64,000 bases of DNA from Closterium sp. NIES-65. Its lineage: Eukaryota > Streptophyta > Zygnematophyceae > Desmidiales > Closteriaceae. Position 1 is the first letter of the stretch; each line of letters opens with the position of its first letter. Under the pieces are notes generated by a model. The model made no database searches. It had not been told where the DNA came from and worked only from the letters and a program-made list of their open reading frames with translations. The stretch lies in the NCBI GenBank assembly GCA_948144175.1, contig CANXME010002152.1, positions 248,001-312,000 on the forward strand, in the 5' to 3' direction. Shown piece after piece: positions 22,596-34,900 of this stretch. The position numbers and the translations under genes are program-made.

Positions 22596-25500
22596 CTAGC
22601 ATCGTGCGAGCAAGTAGGTGAGCCAGCGTAGCTCCTGTGCAGCCATGGCCCCCACGTAGATCTCAGCCTCATAGCTGGAGCCGAGAACAGAAGACGAGCA
22701 GGTAGACCGCCACGAAACAGAGCTGGAACCAAGGCTGAAGGTGTAACCCTCTGACGACCGCTGCGTAGCCTCGTCGTCAGCCCAAGAAGCGTCTACGTGA
22801 CCGGTGAGGACCACTGAACGCCGCCCTCCAAGCACTAGCCCCATGCCCGATGTACTGCACAAGTAGCCCAACACCCTCTTCGCTGCCCCCATATGCTCAA
22901 GTCGGTGTCTCCCAGGAGCAACATAGCGTGCCAAGATGCTAAGGGGGTATGCAAGGTAAGGTCGAGTGGAGGTCATCAGGTACATGAGGCAGCCAACAAG
23001 CTCCGGGTACGGGCCACTCGGCTCTACAGACTCATCCGAAGGCAGAGCTGAGAGCGAGTGGCGAGTAGACAGAGGAGTGGCCGGAGGCGAGGAGTACGTG
23101 AAGTCGAAGCGCTGAAGGACCTGCTGCACCATGTGTAATTTAGTCAGGGTAATGGTGCGCTGTGCTCTATCCCGGGTGATCTGCAAGCCAAAGTAGCTGC
23201 GTAGTTCACCCAGGTCTGTGCACGTGTGTCTCTTCTACAGCTCGGACTTCACGTGGGCTAGTCCAGTACTATCAGCACTGGCAAAGACCAAGTTGTCGAC
23301 GTACACGAGGATGTAGAACGGCGGCAAAGAGGTGTCGGTGCGCAGAAACAGCGACGGGTTGGCAGTAGAAGGAGCAAACCCAAGAGCCGCAAGTGTAGTC
23401 ATTAGTGTGTCGTGCCACTCACATGGCGCCTGGCGGAGACCGTAGACTGGCCGCCGGAGGCTCCACTGGGTACCAGGAGGAAACGACCCAGTGAAGCCAG
23501 GTGGGCGGCGAAGCCAGATCTCCTCGTGAAGGCTGCCCTGCAAGAAAGTTGTGCTGAAGTCAAGAGAGTGAAGCTCGTAGTCGCGCTGAGTGGCTATGTG
23601 CAGCAGCACCCCAAGAGTGGTCATCTTCGGGGTGGGAGAGAAGGTCTGAAAGTAGTCAACTCCCTGCCGCTGACTTAAGTCTCGAGCCACATAGCGCGCC
23701 TTGAAGACAGGCAGAGAACCCGGCGGCCGCTTCACCTTGAAAATCCACATGCCACTAACGATGTTCGCCCCAGGTGGGGGAACCTCGTTGACGTAGGTGC
23801 CTATGGACTTCCAGGAAGCCATCTCTGCGTCCATGGCTGACTGCCACTGAGAGGAGTAGGGACCCTTGATCGCCTCAGCGTACGATCGAGGAGTCGGGAT
23901 GTCTGGTGCATCCGGGTCTCCCTCAGGGGCAACGAGCATGGACACGAGATGAGGCAAAGCAGGAGCAAACACTGGAACTCCTCCTACCTGTCCTCAAGGA
24001 CGTCCGTGCTAAGAGCACACTCACCCCCGACGGATGGAGGACAGACAAACTCAGACTCAGCAACAAGACTAGTAGCGTAGTCTTGACGACAGGTAGCAGC
24101 AAAGTCGACAAGCTTAGCAACTAAGGCAGATGCAGCAGTGGACTCAAAGGAAGGATCAGTGACAATAGTAGCCAAGAGACGCGTGATAGTAGGACTAGCA
24201 GCACGAAGAGATCCAGACACCGGGCCAGCAAGAACATGAAGAGAGGACTCTAGAGGAGACGGCAACGGGACACGCAGAGGAGAAGTGGAAGGACGAAGTC
24301 CCATCTGGTGTGTGTCGGGGACCGCAAGAGGACGCGGACGCGGAACACGACTACTACTGCGACCAGCACGAGCAGGCAATGCAGGACGAGACGCAAGCTC
24401 ACAACGCTCAGCAAGACCTCTAGTAGGACCAGTGTAGGGAGAGGGAGCAGGCAGTGGGGAGGCGGGCTGTAACTGCGACTCAGACTGGACAGGCGTTGGA
24501 CACTCTAAGGAAGGAGTAGGACCAGCAGAAGGCGGGAGACGAAGAACCTGCTTAAGGAGCAGAACGAAGTACGGCCGCAGCCGCGCAGCGCCTCCAGAGC
24601 GAGCAGAGACAGCACCAGCACCAATAGCACCCCTAGCTGTAGCACGGCCAACTCCAGCACCCTCAGAAGCACCACCTCGAGTAGCACCTTCAGCACCAAC
24701 ACCCCCAGCAGCTCCAGCTCTAGCCGAACCACCGGAAGACTCAACAGCCACAGCTCTAACACCTCCAGCAGCACCCACTCCAGAAGCACCGCTAGCAACT
24801 CCAGCACCAGGAGCACCCCTAGGCCCAGCACCTCCAGTACCTCCAGTAGGAGCACCTCGGGGACTCGTGGCACAAACACCCTCAGTAGCAGCAAAACCTC
24901 CAGGTCAAGCAGCACGGCTCCAGCGCCGAGCAAACCATTCGCGCAGCTCCTGTGAAGAGGGTAGCTCCCGCCGGGACGAAGCACCCGAGGGACCTCAGAC
25001 CCACTACCGACAGACTCCACACGAGCAGGCCCAGCACCCTCAGACTCCCCGCACCCAGGCTAAGCACCCCCAGACGCAGCACCCCCTAGCTCAACACCCT
25101 TAGGCTCCGCACCCCCAGGCTCCGAACCCCCAGGCTCAGCACCCCCAAGCTCAGCACCCCCAGACCCCGCACCCGCAGGCTCAGCACCCCCAGACCTTGC
25201 ACCCGCAGGCTCAACACCCCTAGCAGCACCAGAGTGAAGAGCTACCTTGAGAGGCTTGACTACATCTACCTGGGACACATCTGAGGGGGCAGGACCTTGA
25301 GGGGGAAGGGGGTCTACCCGGAGGGGACCTCGCGCGAGGAAGAGCGGCGCCGGGGGGAGGGAGGCAGTCCGGTAGGAGAAGAGACGGTAGTACGGAACCG
25401 ACTCGTCAAACGTGACGTCCTAGGAGGATAGAACACATCGCGAGGCGGTGTGGTAGAACTGCTAACCTGGCGCATCAGGGGGGAAGCCAAGGAAGACACA

Positions 25501-26805
25501 GGGAACAGCACGGGGGGACTGCTTGTCTGCAGACAAGTCTCGGACAAACGCCCGAGATCCCCAGACACGGAACGCAGACGCATCCCCAACCTTCCCGGTC
25601 CACCGCAAAGCAGGGGAGGTCTCCGGCATTGAGACCCGGGGCTGAAGGCTGATTTGGTGCACCGCGTACCGAACCGCAAATGGCCACAGAAAATGGGGGG
25701 CAGCCGCATGGACCATGGACGTACGAGCGACGTCCATGACCATGCCAATGCGGCGCTCAGCAATCCCATTTTGCTGTGGAGAGGCCAGAAGCGTGAACGT
25801 CTGGCGAATGCCCTGTGCACGACAGAAGGCTCGCAGAAGGTCAGAGGAAAACTCACCCCCTCTGTCGGAGAGCAGACGCAGAACAGGAAAGTCCGAGTCG
25901 AAACTCTCTCTGAGCTAGAGACGAGCAGCGCGGATCCAGCTGATCAACACCTCAGTGACTTCACCCTTGCTGCGCAAGAGAAACACCGTGGTGTAACGCG
26001 AGTAGTCGTCAACCACTAGCACGAAGTAACGCTCGTGACCCTCTGTCGTCCATGTGAAGCGTCTGCAGGGAAGCCTCTGTTGGAGGAGTGACGAAAGGAC
26101 GGCCCACGGGGGCGGCAACGGCGGCGGCTGTCGGCAGCAGAGGCGGCTGCAATCGGCAGCGGCGGTGGCTGCAGCGGTAGAAGTGTTCGCTGATGCTGCT
26201 GGGACCGGGGAGGGGCCCCGCAGGGCGGTGACGGGGCCGCGAAGGGGCCACAAGGGGCCGAGAAGAGCGGGGACTGGGCCGCAACAGGCGGCGATGGGGC
26301 CGCGAAGGGCGGCAACGGAGCCGCGAAGGGTGGCGACGGGGCCGCAACGGGCGGCGATGGGGCCGCGAGGGGCGGCGACGGAGCCCCTAGGGGCGGCGAT
26401 GGGGCCGCGAAGGGCGGCGACGGGGCCGTAACGGGCGGCGACGGGGCCGCGAGGGGCGGAAACAGAGCCGCGAAGGGCGGCGACGGGGCCACTAGGGGCG
26501 GCGACGGGGCCGCAAAGGGTGGCGACAGAGCCACTAGGGGTGGCAACTCCCAAACTACCCACTCCAGGACGACTCCCACTACTGCCACCCCGACAACCCC
26601 AACTGGCGTACCACTCACGAAGCTGTTGGGGGGTGAGGGACTCACGCAGGCGACATTGGAGCTGCATCTGGCCACTACAAACGGTTTCGGAACTACTAAC
26701 TCCATGACAACTCCCACTACGGCCACCCCGACAACCCCAACTAGCGTACCACTCACGAAGCTGTTGGGGGATGAGGGACTCACGCGGGTGACGCTGGAGC
26801 TGCAT
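22596..26805 (-). pseudogene. Element E gag-pol remnant lacking protease and RNase H end
   Basis: The first open frame starts with MQLQRHPRESL at 26805, the same truncated gag start as element C. It carries two PQQLREWY(A)SWGCRGG modules in tandem. Where zinc cluster and protease should follow there is a GC-rich repeat block (about 26200-26540) that leads straight into integrase (VVDDYSRYTTVF, about 26000). Integrase, linker (24000-25280) and RT (23235-23972, YVDNL instead of YVDDL) follow in changing frames. RNase H stops at 22596 just after ELRWLTYLL, so the part with the YVDNKA motif is deleted. Confidence 0.85.
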
Positions 26806-26949
26806 CTGGCCACACCAAGAGCAGCAGTAGCAGTAGAAAGAGCAGAAGCAGCAAGATCAACAGTAACAGCAGTACGGGCAGGGTAGTGCTCACCAGTGGC
26901 GAGAAGGGCAGACGTACGACGGCGGCAACGGCGAGGCCGCTACCACTGT

Positions 26950-28330
26950 AGAGCGAGAGCTCCACGGCAGCTGCAGGGGTGTCTACTCCAGGGGCGGCTG
27001 CTCCAGTGGCGTCTGGTGCAGGGGCGACTGCTGCAGTGGGGACTTCTCCAGGGGCGGCTGCTGCAGGGGCGGCTATTGCAGGGGCGGCTGCTGCAGGGGC
27101 GGCTGCTGTAGTGGCGGCTCCTCAAGGGGCGGCTTCTCCAGGGGTGGCTGCTGCAGGGGCGGCTCGGCTGCCTGGCAACTCGGCTGATGGGCGGCTCGGC
27201 GGCTCAGCTGCTGGGCGGCTCGGCGGCTCAGCTGCTGGGCGGCTCGCCGGCTCGGCTGCTCGCTAGGGGCGGCGATAAGGCCGGGTAGGGGCGGCGACGG
27301 GGCCGCTAGGGGCGGCGACGGGGCTGCGTAGGGAGGGGAGCGGCGACTGGGCCGCTAGGGGTGGCGACAGGGCCGCGTAGGGGTGGCTACGAGGCCGCGT
27401 AGGGGCGGCGACGGGGCCGCGTAGGGAGGGAGGCGGCGAAGGGCCCGCTAGGGGCGGCGACGGGGCCGTGTAGGGGCGGCGACAGGGTCGCGTAGGGAGG
27501 GAGGAGGCGACGGGGCCGTTAGGGGCGGCGACGGGGCCGCGTAGGGGCGGCGACGGGGCCGCTAGGGGCGGCGACGGGGCTGCGTAGGGGCGGCGACGTG
27601 GCCGCGTAGGGAGGGGAGCGGTGACGCGAACGCTAGGGGCGGCGACGGGGCCGCGTAGGGGCGGCGACGGGCCGCGTAGGGGCGGCGACGGGGCCGCGTA
27701 GGGAGGGGAGCGGCGTCGAGGCCGCTAGGGGCGGCGACGGGGCCGTGTAGGGGCGGCGATGGGGCCGCTAGGGGCGGCGAGGGGGCCGTTTAGGGGCGGC
27801 GACGGGGCCGCGTAGGGAGGGAGGCGGCGACGGGGCCGCCAGGGGCGGCGACGGGGCCGTTTAGGGCCGGCGGCGGGGCCGCGTAGGGAGGGAGGCGGCG
27901 ACGGGGCCGCCAAGGGCGGCGACGGGGCCGCGTAGGGGCGGCGACGGGTCCGCTAGGGGTGGCGACGGGGCCGCGTAGGGAGGGAGGCGGCGACGGGGCC
28001 GCTAGGGGCGGCGACGGGGCCGCGTAGGGGCGGCGACGGGGCCGCTAGGGGCGGCGACGGGGCCGCGTAGGGAGGGAGGCGGCGACGGGGCCGCTAGGGG
28101 CGGCGACGGGGCCGCCAGGGGCGGTGACGGGGCCGCGTAGGGGCGGCGACGGGGCTGCTAGGGGCCGCAAGGGGCCTGGAAGGGCGGCGACGGGGCCGCT
28201 AGGGGCCGCGAGGGGCCTGGAAGGGCGACGACGGGGCCGCTAGGGGCGGCGACGGGGCCGCTAAGGGTGGCGCGAGGGGCCATGAGAGGGGCCTCTAAGA
28301 GAGCTCGACAGAAGGGCGGCCCACAAGGCG
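26950..28330 (-). repeat. Element E leader: GC-rich tandem repeats
   Basis: Short units such as GGGGCCGCTAGGGGCGGCGAC alternate with a variant containing CGTAGGGAGGGAGG for over 1 kb (27260-28270), preceded by CAGGGGCGGCTGCTG units near 26960-27160. No protein-coding potential beyond repeat-driven frames. Confidence 0.8.
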
Positions 28331-28426
28331 CGCCTCGCGCAGGAGCGACTGGCGCTTCGGTCAGAAAAAAAAGTTTCAGTGGTGGGCCCAAGGAAGCGTT
28401 CCCACTAGGGAACCTGCTCTATACCG

Positions 28427-28556
28427 TGTGAAGAAATGAGGAAATAATGAATGAACTAGCAAGCAGGTGGGTACAAGTAGGAAAACCTAAAAGTGTTGTA
28501 CCCTATAATGTCTACCCCACTACAGCCCAGATAGACCATAGCATATAAGTTTGACA
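28427..28556 (-). repeat. Element E 5' LTR (130 bp)
   Basis: The minus strand runs TGTCAAACTTA...CTTCACA and is followed by CGGTATAGAGCAGG, a primer-binding site whose first T has become C. Confidence 0.8.
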
Positions 28557-28595
28557 TACCGCAGCATGTGTAGCTATACTGGTCTATGCTGTAGG

Positions 28596-28725
28596 TGTCA
28601 AAATTAGAAGAAAGAAAGAGGGTTGAACTAGCAGAAATGGGGACACAAATAGCAAACCCTAGAAGGGTTGTACTCGCTATAGAGCACCCCACTACAGGCT
28701 AGAACATAAGAATAACATTCTGACA
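28596..28725 (-). repeat. Element F 3' LTR (130 bp)
   Basis: TGTCAGAATG...AATTTTGACA on the minus strand, next to polypurine tract CACCCCCATAG. Confidence 0.92.
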
Positions 28726-29447
28726 CACCCCCATAGCCAAAGTGGGGTGTAATCAGCAGAGCAAGCAAAGCAGTACAAGCTCAGGGTGGATCACAATGTC
28801 ACCACACATTCTGAGCACAAGTTCAAGAAGCAAGTTCAAGTGCACAATTATCAGCAAAGCTAGTGGTGGTCACAACGGGCAAGTGAGGAGGAGGAGTGAG
28901 AGCGAGAGGAGTTGGGAGGCGACGGCTGAAGCTGCAGACACACAGGCAACAGGAGGCACACTGGCACAGCGGCTACCGGGCGAAGCCCCCGGACTACTGG
29001 AGTAACTGGCCCCGCGGCTAAAGTAGCGGCAGACGAGCAACGGACCCACGGGCGGCTGGCACAGCTGGCTACGACTGGGCTACCGGGCGAAGCCCCCGGA
29101 ATACAGGTGCTGCTGACGACACGACGGCAACCTCCATGCAGCTTCCCTAACTATCCAACTCCCCCAACACACACCCGCTGATACACCCCTAGCTCCACTC
29201 CCACGCACCCCCCTTAAACCCTAAACCCGAGTCTCCCACACAACCACCCCCCTCAGCGACAGCTGCAGCAGTGGGAGACGGAGGAGGAGGAGGAGCAAAG
29301 GGAGGAAGGCCCACCGAGCACCCCCATACCCGCCACCCAACAGCTCGCCCCTCCCGTCGTCCGTCGTGGCGACCTGAGGGGGCCGCTTGCGGCCCCCGAA
29401 GGAGCCGCGACGGGCGACGGGAAATGGCAGGGAGGGGAGAAAAGGGG

Positions 29448-29451
<4 letters not shown>

Positions 29452-29504
<53 letters not shown>
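29452..29504. repeat. Long G homopolymer (about 50 bases)
   Basis: Nearly pure G run inside element F. Its exact length is likely unreliable because such runs are hard to sequence. It could form G-quadruplexes. Confidence 0.8.
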
Positions 29505-29506
<2 letters not shown>

Positions 29507-29997
29507 GATGCCGCGACGAGGGGCGGGGCCGCGACGGTCGGGGCCGCGACATAGGGCGGGGCCGCAAAGGTAGGGCGGGGCCGAGCCGGGCAGGCGCACG
29601 GGCGGCGACGGGCCGGGCGGGGCCGCGACGTAGAGCGGGGCCGAGCCGGGCAGGCGCACGGGCGGCGACGGGCCAGGGCGGGGCCGCGACGAAGGGCGGG
29701 GCCGAGCCGGGCAGGCGCACGGGCGGCGACGGGCCGGGGCGGGGCCGCGACGTAGAGCGGGGCCGCGTCGAAGGGCGGGGCCGCGACGGTCGGGGCGGGG
29801 CGTAGGGCAGAAGCCCGCCGCGCGCCTCGGGGCGCACAGCGGGCAAAGAACCGCCGCGCGCCTCGGGGCGCACGGCGGGCAGAAAACCGCCGCGCGCCTC
29901 GGGGCGCACGGCGGGAGGAAAAAAAAAGTAGCAGCGGAAGCGAGGTGGGGACACACCCACAGGATCGATCCAAAGGGATCGACCTGCTCTGATAGCA

Positions 29998-30127
29998 TGT
30001 CAAAATTAGAAGAAAGAAAGAGGGTTGAACTAGCAGAAATGGGGACACAAATAGCAAACCCTAGAAGGGTTGTACTCGCTATAGAGCACCCCACTACAGG
30101 CTAGAACATAAGAATAACATTCTGACA
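29998..30127 (-). repeat. Element F 5' LTR (130 bp)
   Basis: Same sequence as 28596-28725 by eye. It borders the primer-binding site at 29985-29997. Confidence 0.92.
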
Positions 30128-30132
30128 GTAGG

Positions 30133-30386
30133 CTGTCTATAGACATAACATAACTTCTAACGTGGGATGTTAATTGTACCACCCCCCCTGTATGCCCGCT
30201 GCTGTTCGTTCTTTCTCTAGTTCACACATGTTTCAAAAACATATTCAAACATATCTATGAGAAATATGATACAGAGACGATACAGTAATCATACTCACAC
30301 AAAAGCTGCTGCTGAGCAACAGTTAAAGCTCAAGGCCCAAATTGTTCAACGTTAGTAAGGTTGACCTTAGGTTAGCGGGAGAGGAA
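30133..30386. other. Short unassigned spacer between elements F and G
   Basis: AT-rich sequence without a recognisable feature. Confidence 0.5.
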
Positions 30387-30530
30387 TGTATCGAGAAACG
30401 CTAGCACAAAGTTAGAAACAGAAAAGGGGTTGCACTAGTAGCAGATAGGATACATATAGCAAACCCTAATTTGGGTTGTACTCACAATAGAGTACCCCAC
30501 TGCAGACTAGACAATTATAGCATTCTGACA
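30387..30530 (-). repeat. Element G 3' LTR
   Basis: On the minus strand it starts TGTCAGAATG, beside the polypurine-like CACCCTCAT. The outer end is less certain by two bases. Confidence 0.78.
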
Positions 30531-31054
30531 CACCCTCATAGGCAATGTTGGGTATGATCACCACAGCAAGCAGTCACATCAAAAGTTCACAAGCACAAGC
30601 AAAGCTAGAGGCAATCACATAGGGCAAGTGAGGAGGAGGAAGGACTGTAAGAGGAGTGGAGATAGGAGGCGACGAGTGAAGCCGCAAACACACGGGCAAC
30701 AGGAGCGGCGCGCACGGTAGTTGCCGGAGCAAGGGCCCCGGACTATAGGAGTAATTGGCTCCGCAGCTAAGACGAGCGGCAGGAGCAACGAACCCATGGG
30801 CGACTAGCGCAATAGGCTCGCTCGGCTACCGGAGCAAGGGCCCCGGACTACTAGCGCTGCTGACGTCACGACGGCTACCTCCGCTCAACCTCCCCAAACT
30901 GTCCCACACCCCTTTCACACACCCCTTGCTGCACCTTTAGCTCAACTCCCACAACACCCCCCTAGCGCCACTGCCTCGGCTCCCACACACCCACCCCCCT
31001 CAGCGGCAGCTGCAGCAGTGGGAGACGAAGGAGGAGGAGGAGCAGGGGACGACT

Positions 31055-31195
31055 TGTTAAGAACCTAAGGCAAGGATGAGTGGATTTGGTGAAGGCTAGG
31101 GTACAAGACTAGGGTATCGAAAAAGTTTGTGTACCCCATAGAGCTAACCCACATACAGCCTGTATGACATAAACAAGCATATATATAATTTGACA
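31055..31195 (-). repeat. Element H 3' LTR (141 bp)
   Basis: Minus strand TGTCAAATTATATATATGC...TTCTTAACA. It pairs with 38623-38763 with few differences. Confidence 0.9.
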
Positions 31196-31350
31196 CACCC
31201 CCATAGGCGAAATGGGGGATAGCCAGAGCAAGCAACGGTCACAACACCAGTCAAGAGAAGAAACAAAACACAGCTCAGGGTGGATCACAACGTCACCACG
31301 CAGACTGAGCACAAGCAAAAGACCACAAGGCCAGTTCACATGTAGAGATA

Positions 31351-31862
31351 TACCGTCATACCCCGGATATATCCCCCATGCGGGGCAATTATAAAGCAGG
31401 TTTTTTTAGAGGGGTGGGCTTATCATCCAGCAAATTTATAAGCGCCGACGTTTATAAAATGACTTTTTTTTTATTTTTTAACACCAAACTGTAGATCTCG
31501 TGCTTGCTTTTTCAATCAAGTCGAAGTTACGTGGGGTCGTCTGTGAAATTCTCGCGCGCGGAGGGAGATACACCCAATCTGACTCACATGCAGTCCTGAC
31601 AGCTCCTGCTGATTGGACCCGCATCCAGTGCAGGGTCCGAATGTGAAGGGAACCGAATCAGCATCACATCCGCCTGCTAAAGCAAAAATTGTTACAGAGT
31701 TTTGAACACATTTCAAATTTTAAAGTTTACGTGCACATATAATAAAACAAGTTTTTTTTCAGAGGGTGCGCTTATAATCAAGCACGGGATATAAGTGTCA
31801 CACGCCAATTAAAAGCGCCAGGCGCTTATCCGAGGGTGGCGTTTATATCCGGGTTATGACGG

Positions 31863-31864
<2 letters not shown>
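31351..31864. mobile_element. Short TIR DNA element (MITE-like) inside element H
   Basis: The two ends are inverted repeats: TACCGTCATACCCCGGATAT at 31351 and its complement at 31844-31864, matching at 20 of 21 positions by eye. TA dinucleotides flank both sides. Internally a poly-T stretch followed by a GAGGGTG(C/G)GCTTAT motif occurs near both ends. No transposase frame is visible, so it is non-autonomous. A TA target and this kind of TIR suggest the Tc1/mariner/pogo group, which is an inference. Confidence 0.75.

Positions 31865-31957
<93 letters not shown>
31862..31957. repeat. TA dinucleotide microsatellite (about 95 bp)
   Basis: Nearly pure (TA)n with one C-containing interruption near 31871, at the edge of the TIR element. 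Related copia elements have only a short TA run at this place in the 3' untranslated region, so it probably expanded here. Confidence 0.93.
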
Positions 31958-31960
<3 letters not shown>

Positions 31961-31974
31961 AGTACAAACAAAGC

Positions 31975-34900
31975 CTACAGTAAGTGAGGAAGTGTGGGCA
32001 CTAGGCCTAACAAGGTGCACAAACGCTGATGATCACCAGGCGGAAGCGCCTTGGTGAATATATCAGCAGTGTTGGCCCGAGTGGCCACGTAAGCAAGACG
32101 AAGCAAGCCACACTGCTGCAGCTCTCGAGCAAGGAAGTAACGCAGAGCGATGTGCTTCGTTCTGTGCTCCAATCTGTGCTCCTCACACAAGGCAATGGTG
32201 GCCTTGTTGTCGACGTACAGAACTGGAGGAGAACGAGGCCGCTCTCCCAAGTCGGTCAGCAAGTAGGTGAGCCAGCGTAGCTCCTGTGCAGCCATGACTG
32301 TGGTGTACATCTCGGCCTGGAGCCGAGAACTGGAGACAAACGTGTAGAACGCCAGGAAACAGAACTAGAACCAAGGCCGAAGGTGTAACCCTGTGACGAC
32401 TGCTGCGTAGCCTGGTCGTCAACCCAAGAGACGTCCGAGTGACCAGTGAGGACAACGTCACCCCGTCCTCCAAGCACGAGCCCCATGCCCGATGTACTAC
32501 ACAAGTAGCGTAGTACCCTCTTAACAGCATTCATGTGCACCTTTCGGTGCTGACCAAGAACCACCTAGTGAGCCAGAAGGCCAAGAGGGTACGCAAGGTC
32601 AGGACGAGTGCAGGTCATCAGGTACATGAGGCATCCCACTAGCTCTGGGTAAGGACCACTCGGCTCTACGGACTCGTCCGAAGGCAAAGCTGAGAGCGAG
32701 TGTCCTGTAGCCAGAGGAGTGGCCTGTGCTGAGGACCAGGTGAAGCCGAAGCGCTGAAGAACCTGCTGCACCATGTGTGACTACGTCAGTGTGATGGTGC
32801 GGCGTGCTCTGTCCCGGGTGATCTGCAAGCCAAGGTAGCTGCGTAGCTCACCCAGGTCTGTGCACGTGTGTCTCTTCTGCAGCTCTAACTTCACCAGAGC
32901 GCGCCTCGGTCTCAGCAGTGGCAAAGACCAAATTGTCGACGTACACTAGGATGTAGAATGGCGGCGGCGAAGTGTCGGTGCGCAGAAACAGCGACAGGTG
33001 AGCAGTCGACGAGGCAAACCCAAGAGCTGCAAGTGTAGTCCTGAGTGTGTCGTGCCACTCACGTGGCGCCTGGCGCAGACCGTAAACCGGCCGCCGGACG
33101 CTCCACTGGGTACCAAGAGGGAACGACCAAAGCGAGGAGGGCGGCGCAGCCAGATCTCCTCGCGAAGGCTGCCCTGCAAAAAAGTTGTGCTGAAGTCAAA
33201 AGAATGAAACTCGTAGTCACGCTGAGCGGCAACGTGCAGCAGCACCCGAAGAGTAGTCATCTTCGGGGTGGCGGAGAAGGTCTAGAAGAAGTCAACTCCC
33301 TCTCGCTAACTAAAGCGTCGAGCAACGTAACGAGCCTTGAAGATAGGTGGAGAGCCCGGCGGACGCTTCACCCTGAAAATCCATATGTCACTGACGATGT
33401 TCGCCCTAGGTGGGGGAACTTCGTCGACGTAGGTGCCTGTGGACTTCCAGGATGCCATCTTTGCGTCCATGGCTGTCTGCCACTAAGACGAGTAGGGACC
33501 CTCGATCACCTCAGCGTACGAGCGAGGAGTCGAAATGTCTGGTGCATCCGGGTCTTCCTCAGAGGCAAGTAGCATGGACACGAGATAAGGCGCAGCGGCT
33601 GCAAGACACTCAAGGTCCTCCTGCCTGTCCTCAAAGACGTCCGTGCCATGAGCACACTCACCCGCGACGGACGGAGGACAGACAAACTCAGACTCAGCAA
33701 CAAGACTAGCGGCGTAGTCTAGACGACAGTGAGCAGCAAAGTCGACAAGCTCAGCGACCAAGGCAGACGCACCATTAGACTCAAACGACGGGTCGGTGAC
33801 AACAGTGGTTAGCAGACGCGTGATAGTAGGATGCTCAGCACAAAACCAGTCAGACTTCGGGTCACCAACGACAGGTAGAGAGGACGCAGGCGGAGACGGC
33901 AGATGAACACGTGACGTCGGAGAGGAAGGACGACAGACGACAAGGGAAGGGCCGGGGACAGCCGGCAGACGAGGACGAGGAACACGACGACTGGAACGAC
34001 CGGAAAGGACAGGTGAGATAGGACGCAACGCAGGCTCACGACACTCAGCAAGGCCCCCTGTCTGCTCAGTGGAAGGAGAAGGAGCAGGCAGAGGTGAGCC
34101 AGGCTGTAACGGAAGACCAGTAGACGACGGGAGGCTAAGAACCTGGCGAAGCACGGAGCCAGGCAGTGGTAGGGACGACGGAGACGCCGGAGAAAAGAAC
34201 AGGCGCGGCTGTGCAGTGCCACCAGCACCAGCAGCTCCAGCACCCTCACCAACTCCAGCACCTCTAGCAACTGCAGCACCCTCAGCAGCTCCAGCACCTC
34301 CAGCACCCTCAGCAGCTCCAGCTCCTCCAGCAGCTCGAGTACCCTGAGAAAATCCAGCTGCTCCAGCAGGTCCAGTACCCTCAGCAGCCCCAGCACCTCC
34401 AGCAGCTCCAGAACCCTCAGCACCTGCCCCACCTGGTGCAGCACCCCCAGAAGCGGCACCTCCAGTTCCAAGGTCTCCAACCATAGTGCCACCAGCAGCA
34501 ACACCCTCAGACACGCCACCGTCAGCCCCAGCAGCTCCAGCACTCCCAGTACGAACACCTCCGGGACCAGCGACACTAACACCTGCAGCAGGCAAAGGAC
34601 CAGCACCACTCCCAGCTCCAATGATGCCAGCAGAAGAACCCCCAGCAGTAGAGCCCTGACGTGCAGAAGCGCGACGCTGACGGCAACCGTACCAGTCGTG
34701 TAGCTGCTGGGAGGTGAGAGGCACACGTGGACGAAGACGGCTACTCCAAGGAGACCGTGTAACAGCAGTTTCAGGACCCTCAGGCGAGTCACCCCCAGAC
34801 TCAGCACTCCCAGGCTCCGCACACGCAGGCTCAGCACCCCCAGACTTAGCACTCCCAGACGCAGCACCCCAGACGCAGGACCTCTAGGCTCCTCACGCGC

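Larger units (their letters stand above)
22235..28556 (-). mobile_element. Element E: degraded Ty1/copia element
   Basis: LTR-like sequences at 22235-22360 (126 bp) and 28427-28556 (130 bp) flank a minus-strand internal region with a polypurine tract (CACCCCCAT, 22361-22369), degenerate pol and a long GC-rich leader. The two LTRs are clearly diverged, and the flanking five bases differ (GTCAA and TACCG). It is therefore either old or a recombinant of two related elements. The gag N-terminus, Cys/His cluster, protease and end of RNase H are missing. Confidence 0.8.
28596..30127 (-). mobile_element. Element F: TRIM-like miniature LTR element (1532 bp)
   Basis: Two 130-bp LTRs (28596-28725 and 29998-30127), identical by eye, are flanked by an exact target duplication GTAGG (28591-28595 and 30128-30132). 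A primer-binding site TGCTATCAGAGCAGG lies beside the 5' LTR and a polypurine tract beside the 3' LTR. The internal 1.27 kb has no gag or pol. It holds a segment shared with the 3' untranslated regions of elements A, C and D (GGTGGATCACAA region), a duplicated CCGGGCGAAGCCCCCGGA stretch, a G-run of about 50 bases and GC-rich repeats. Identical LTRs imply very recent movement using proteins from another element. Confidence 0.93.

Noticed and set aside
22235..28556. Target duplication around element E
   Set aside because: Flanks GTCAA and TACCG do not match, so none is claimed.
29221..30094. Minus frames of nearly 300 codons in element F
   Set aside because: They run through a G homopolymer and GC repeats and contain no gag, pol or other motif.
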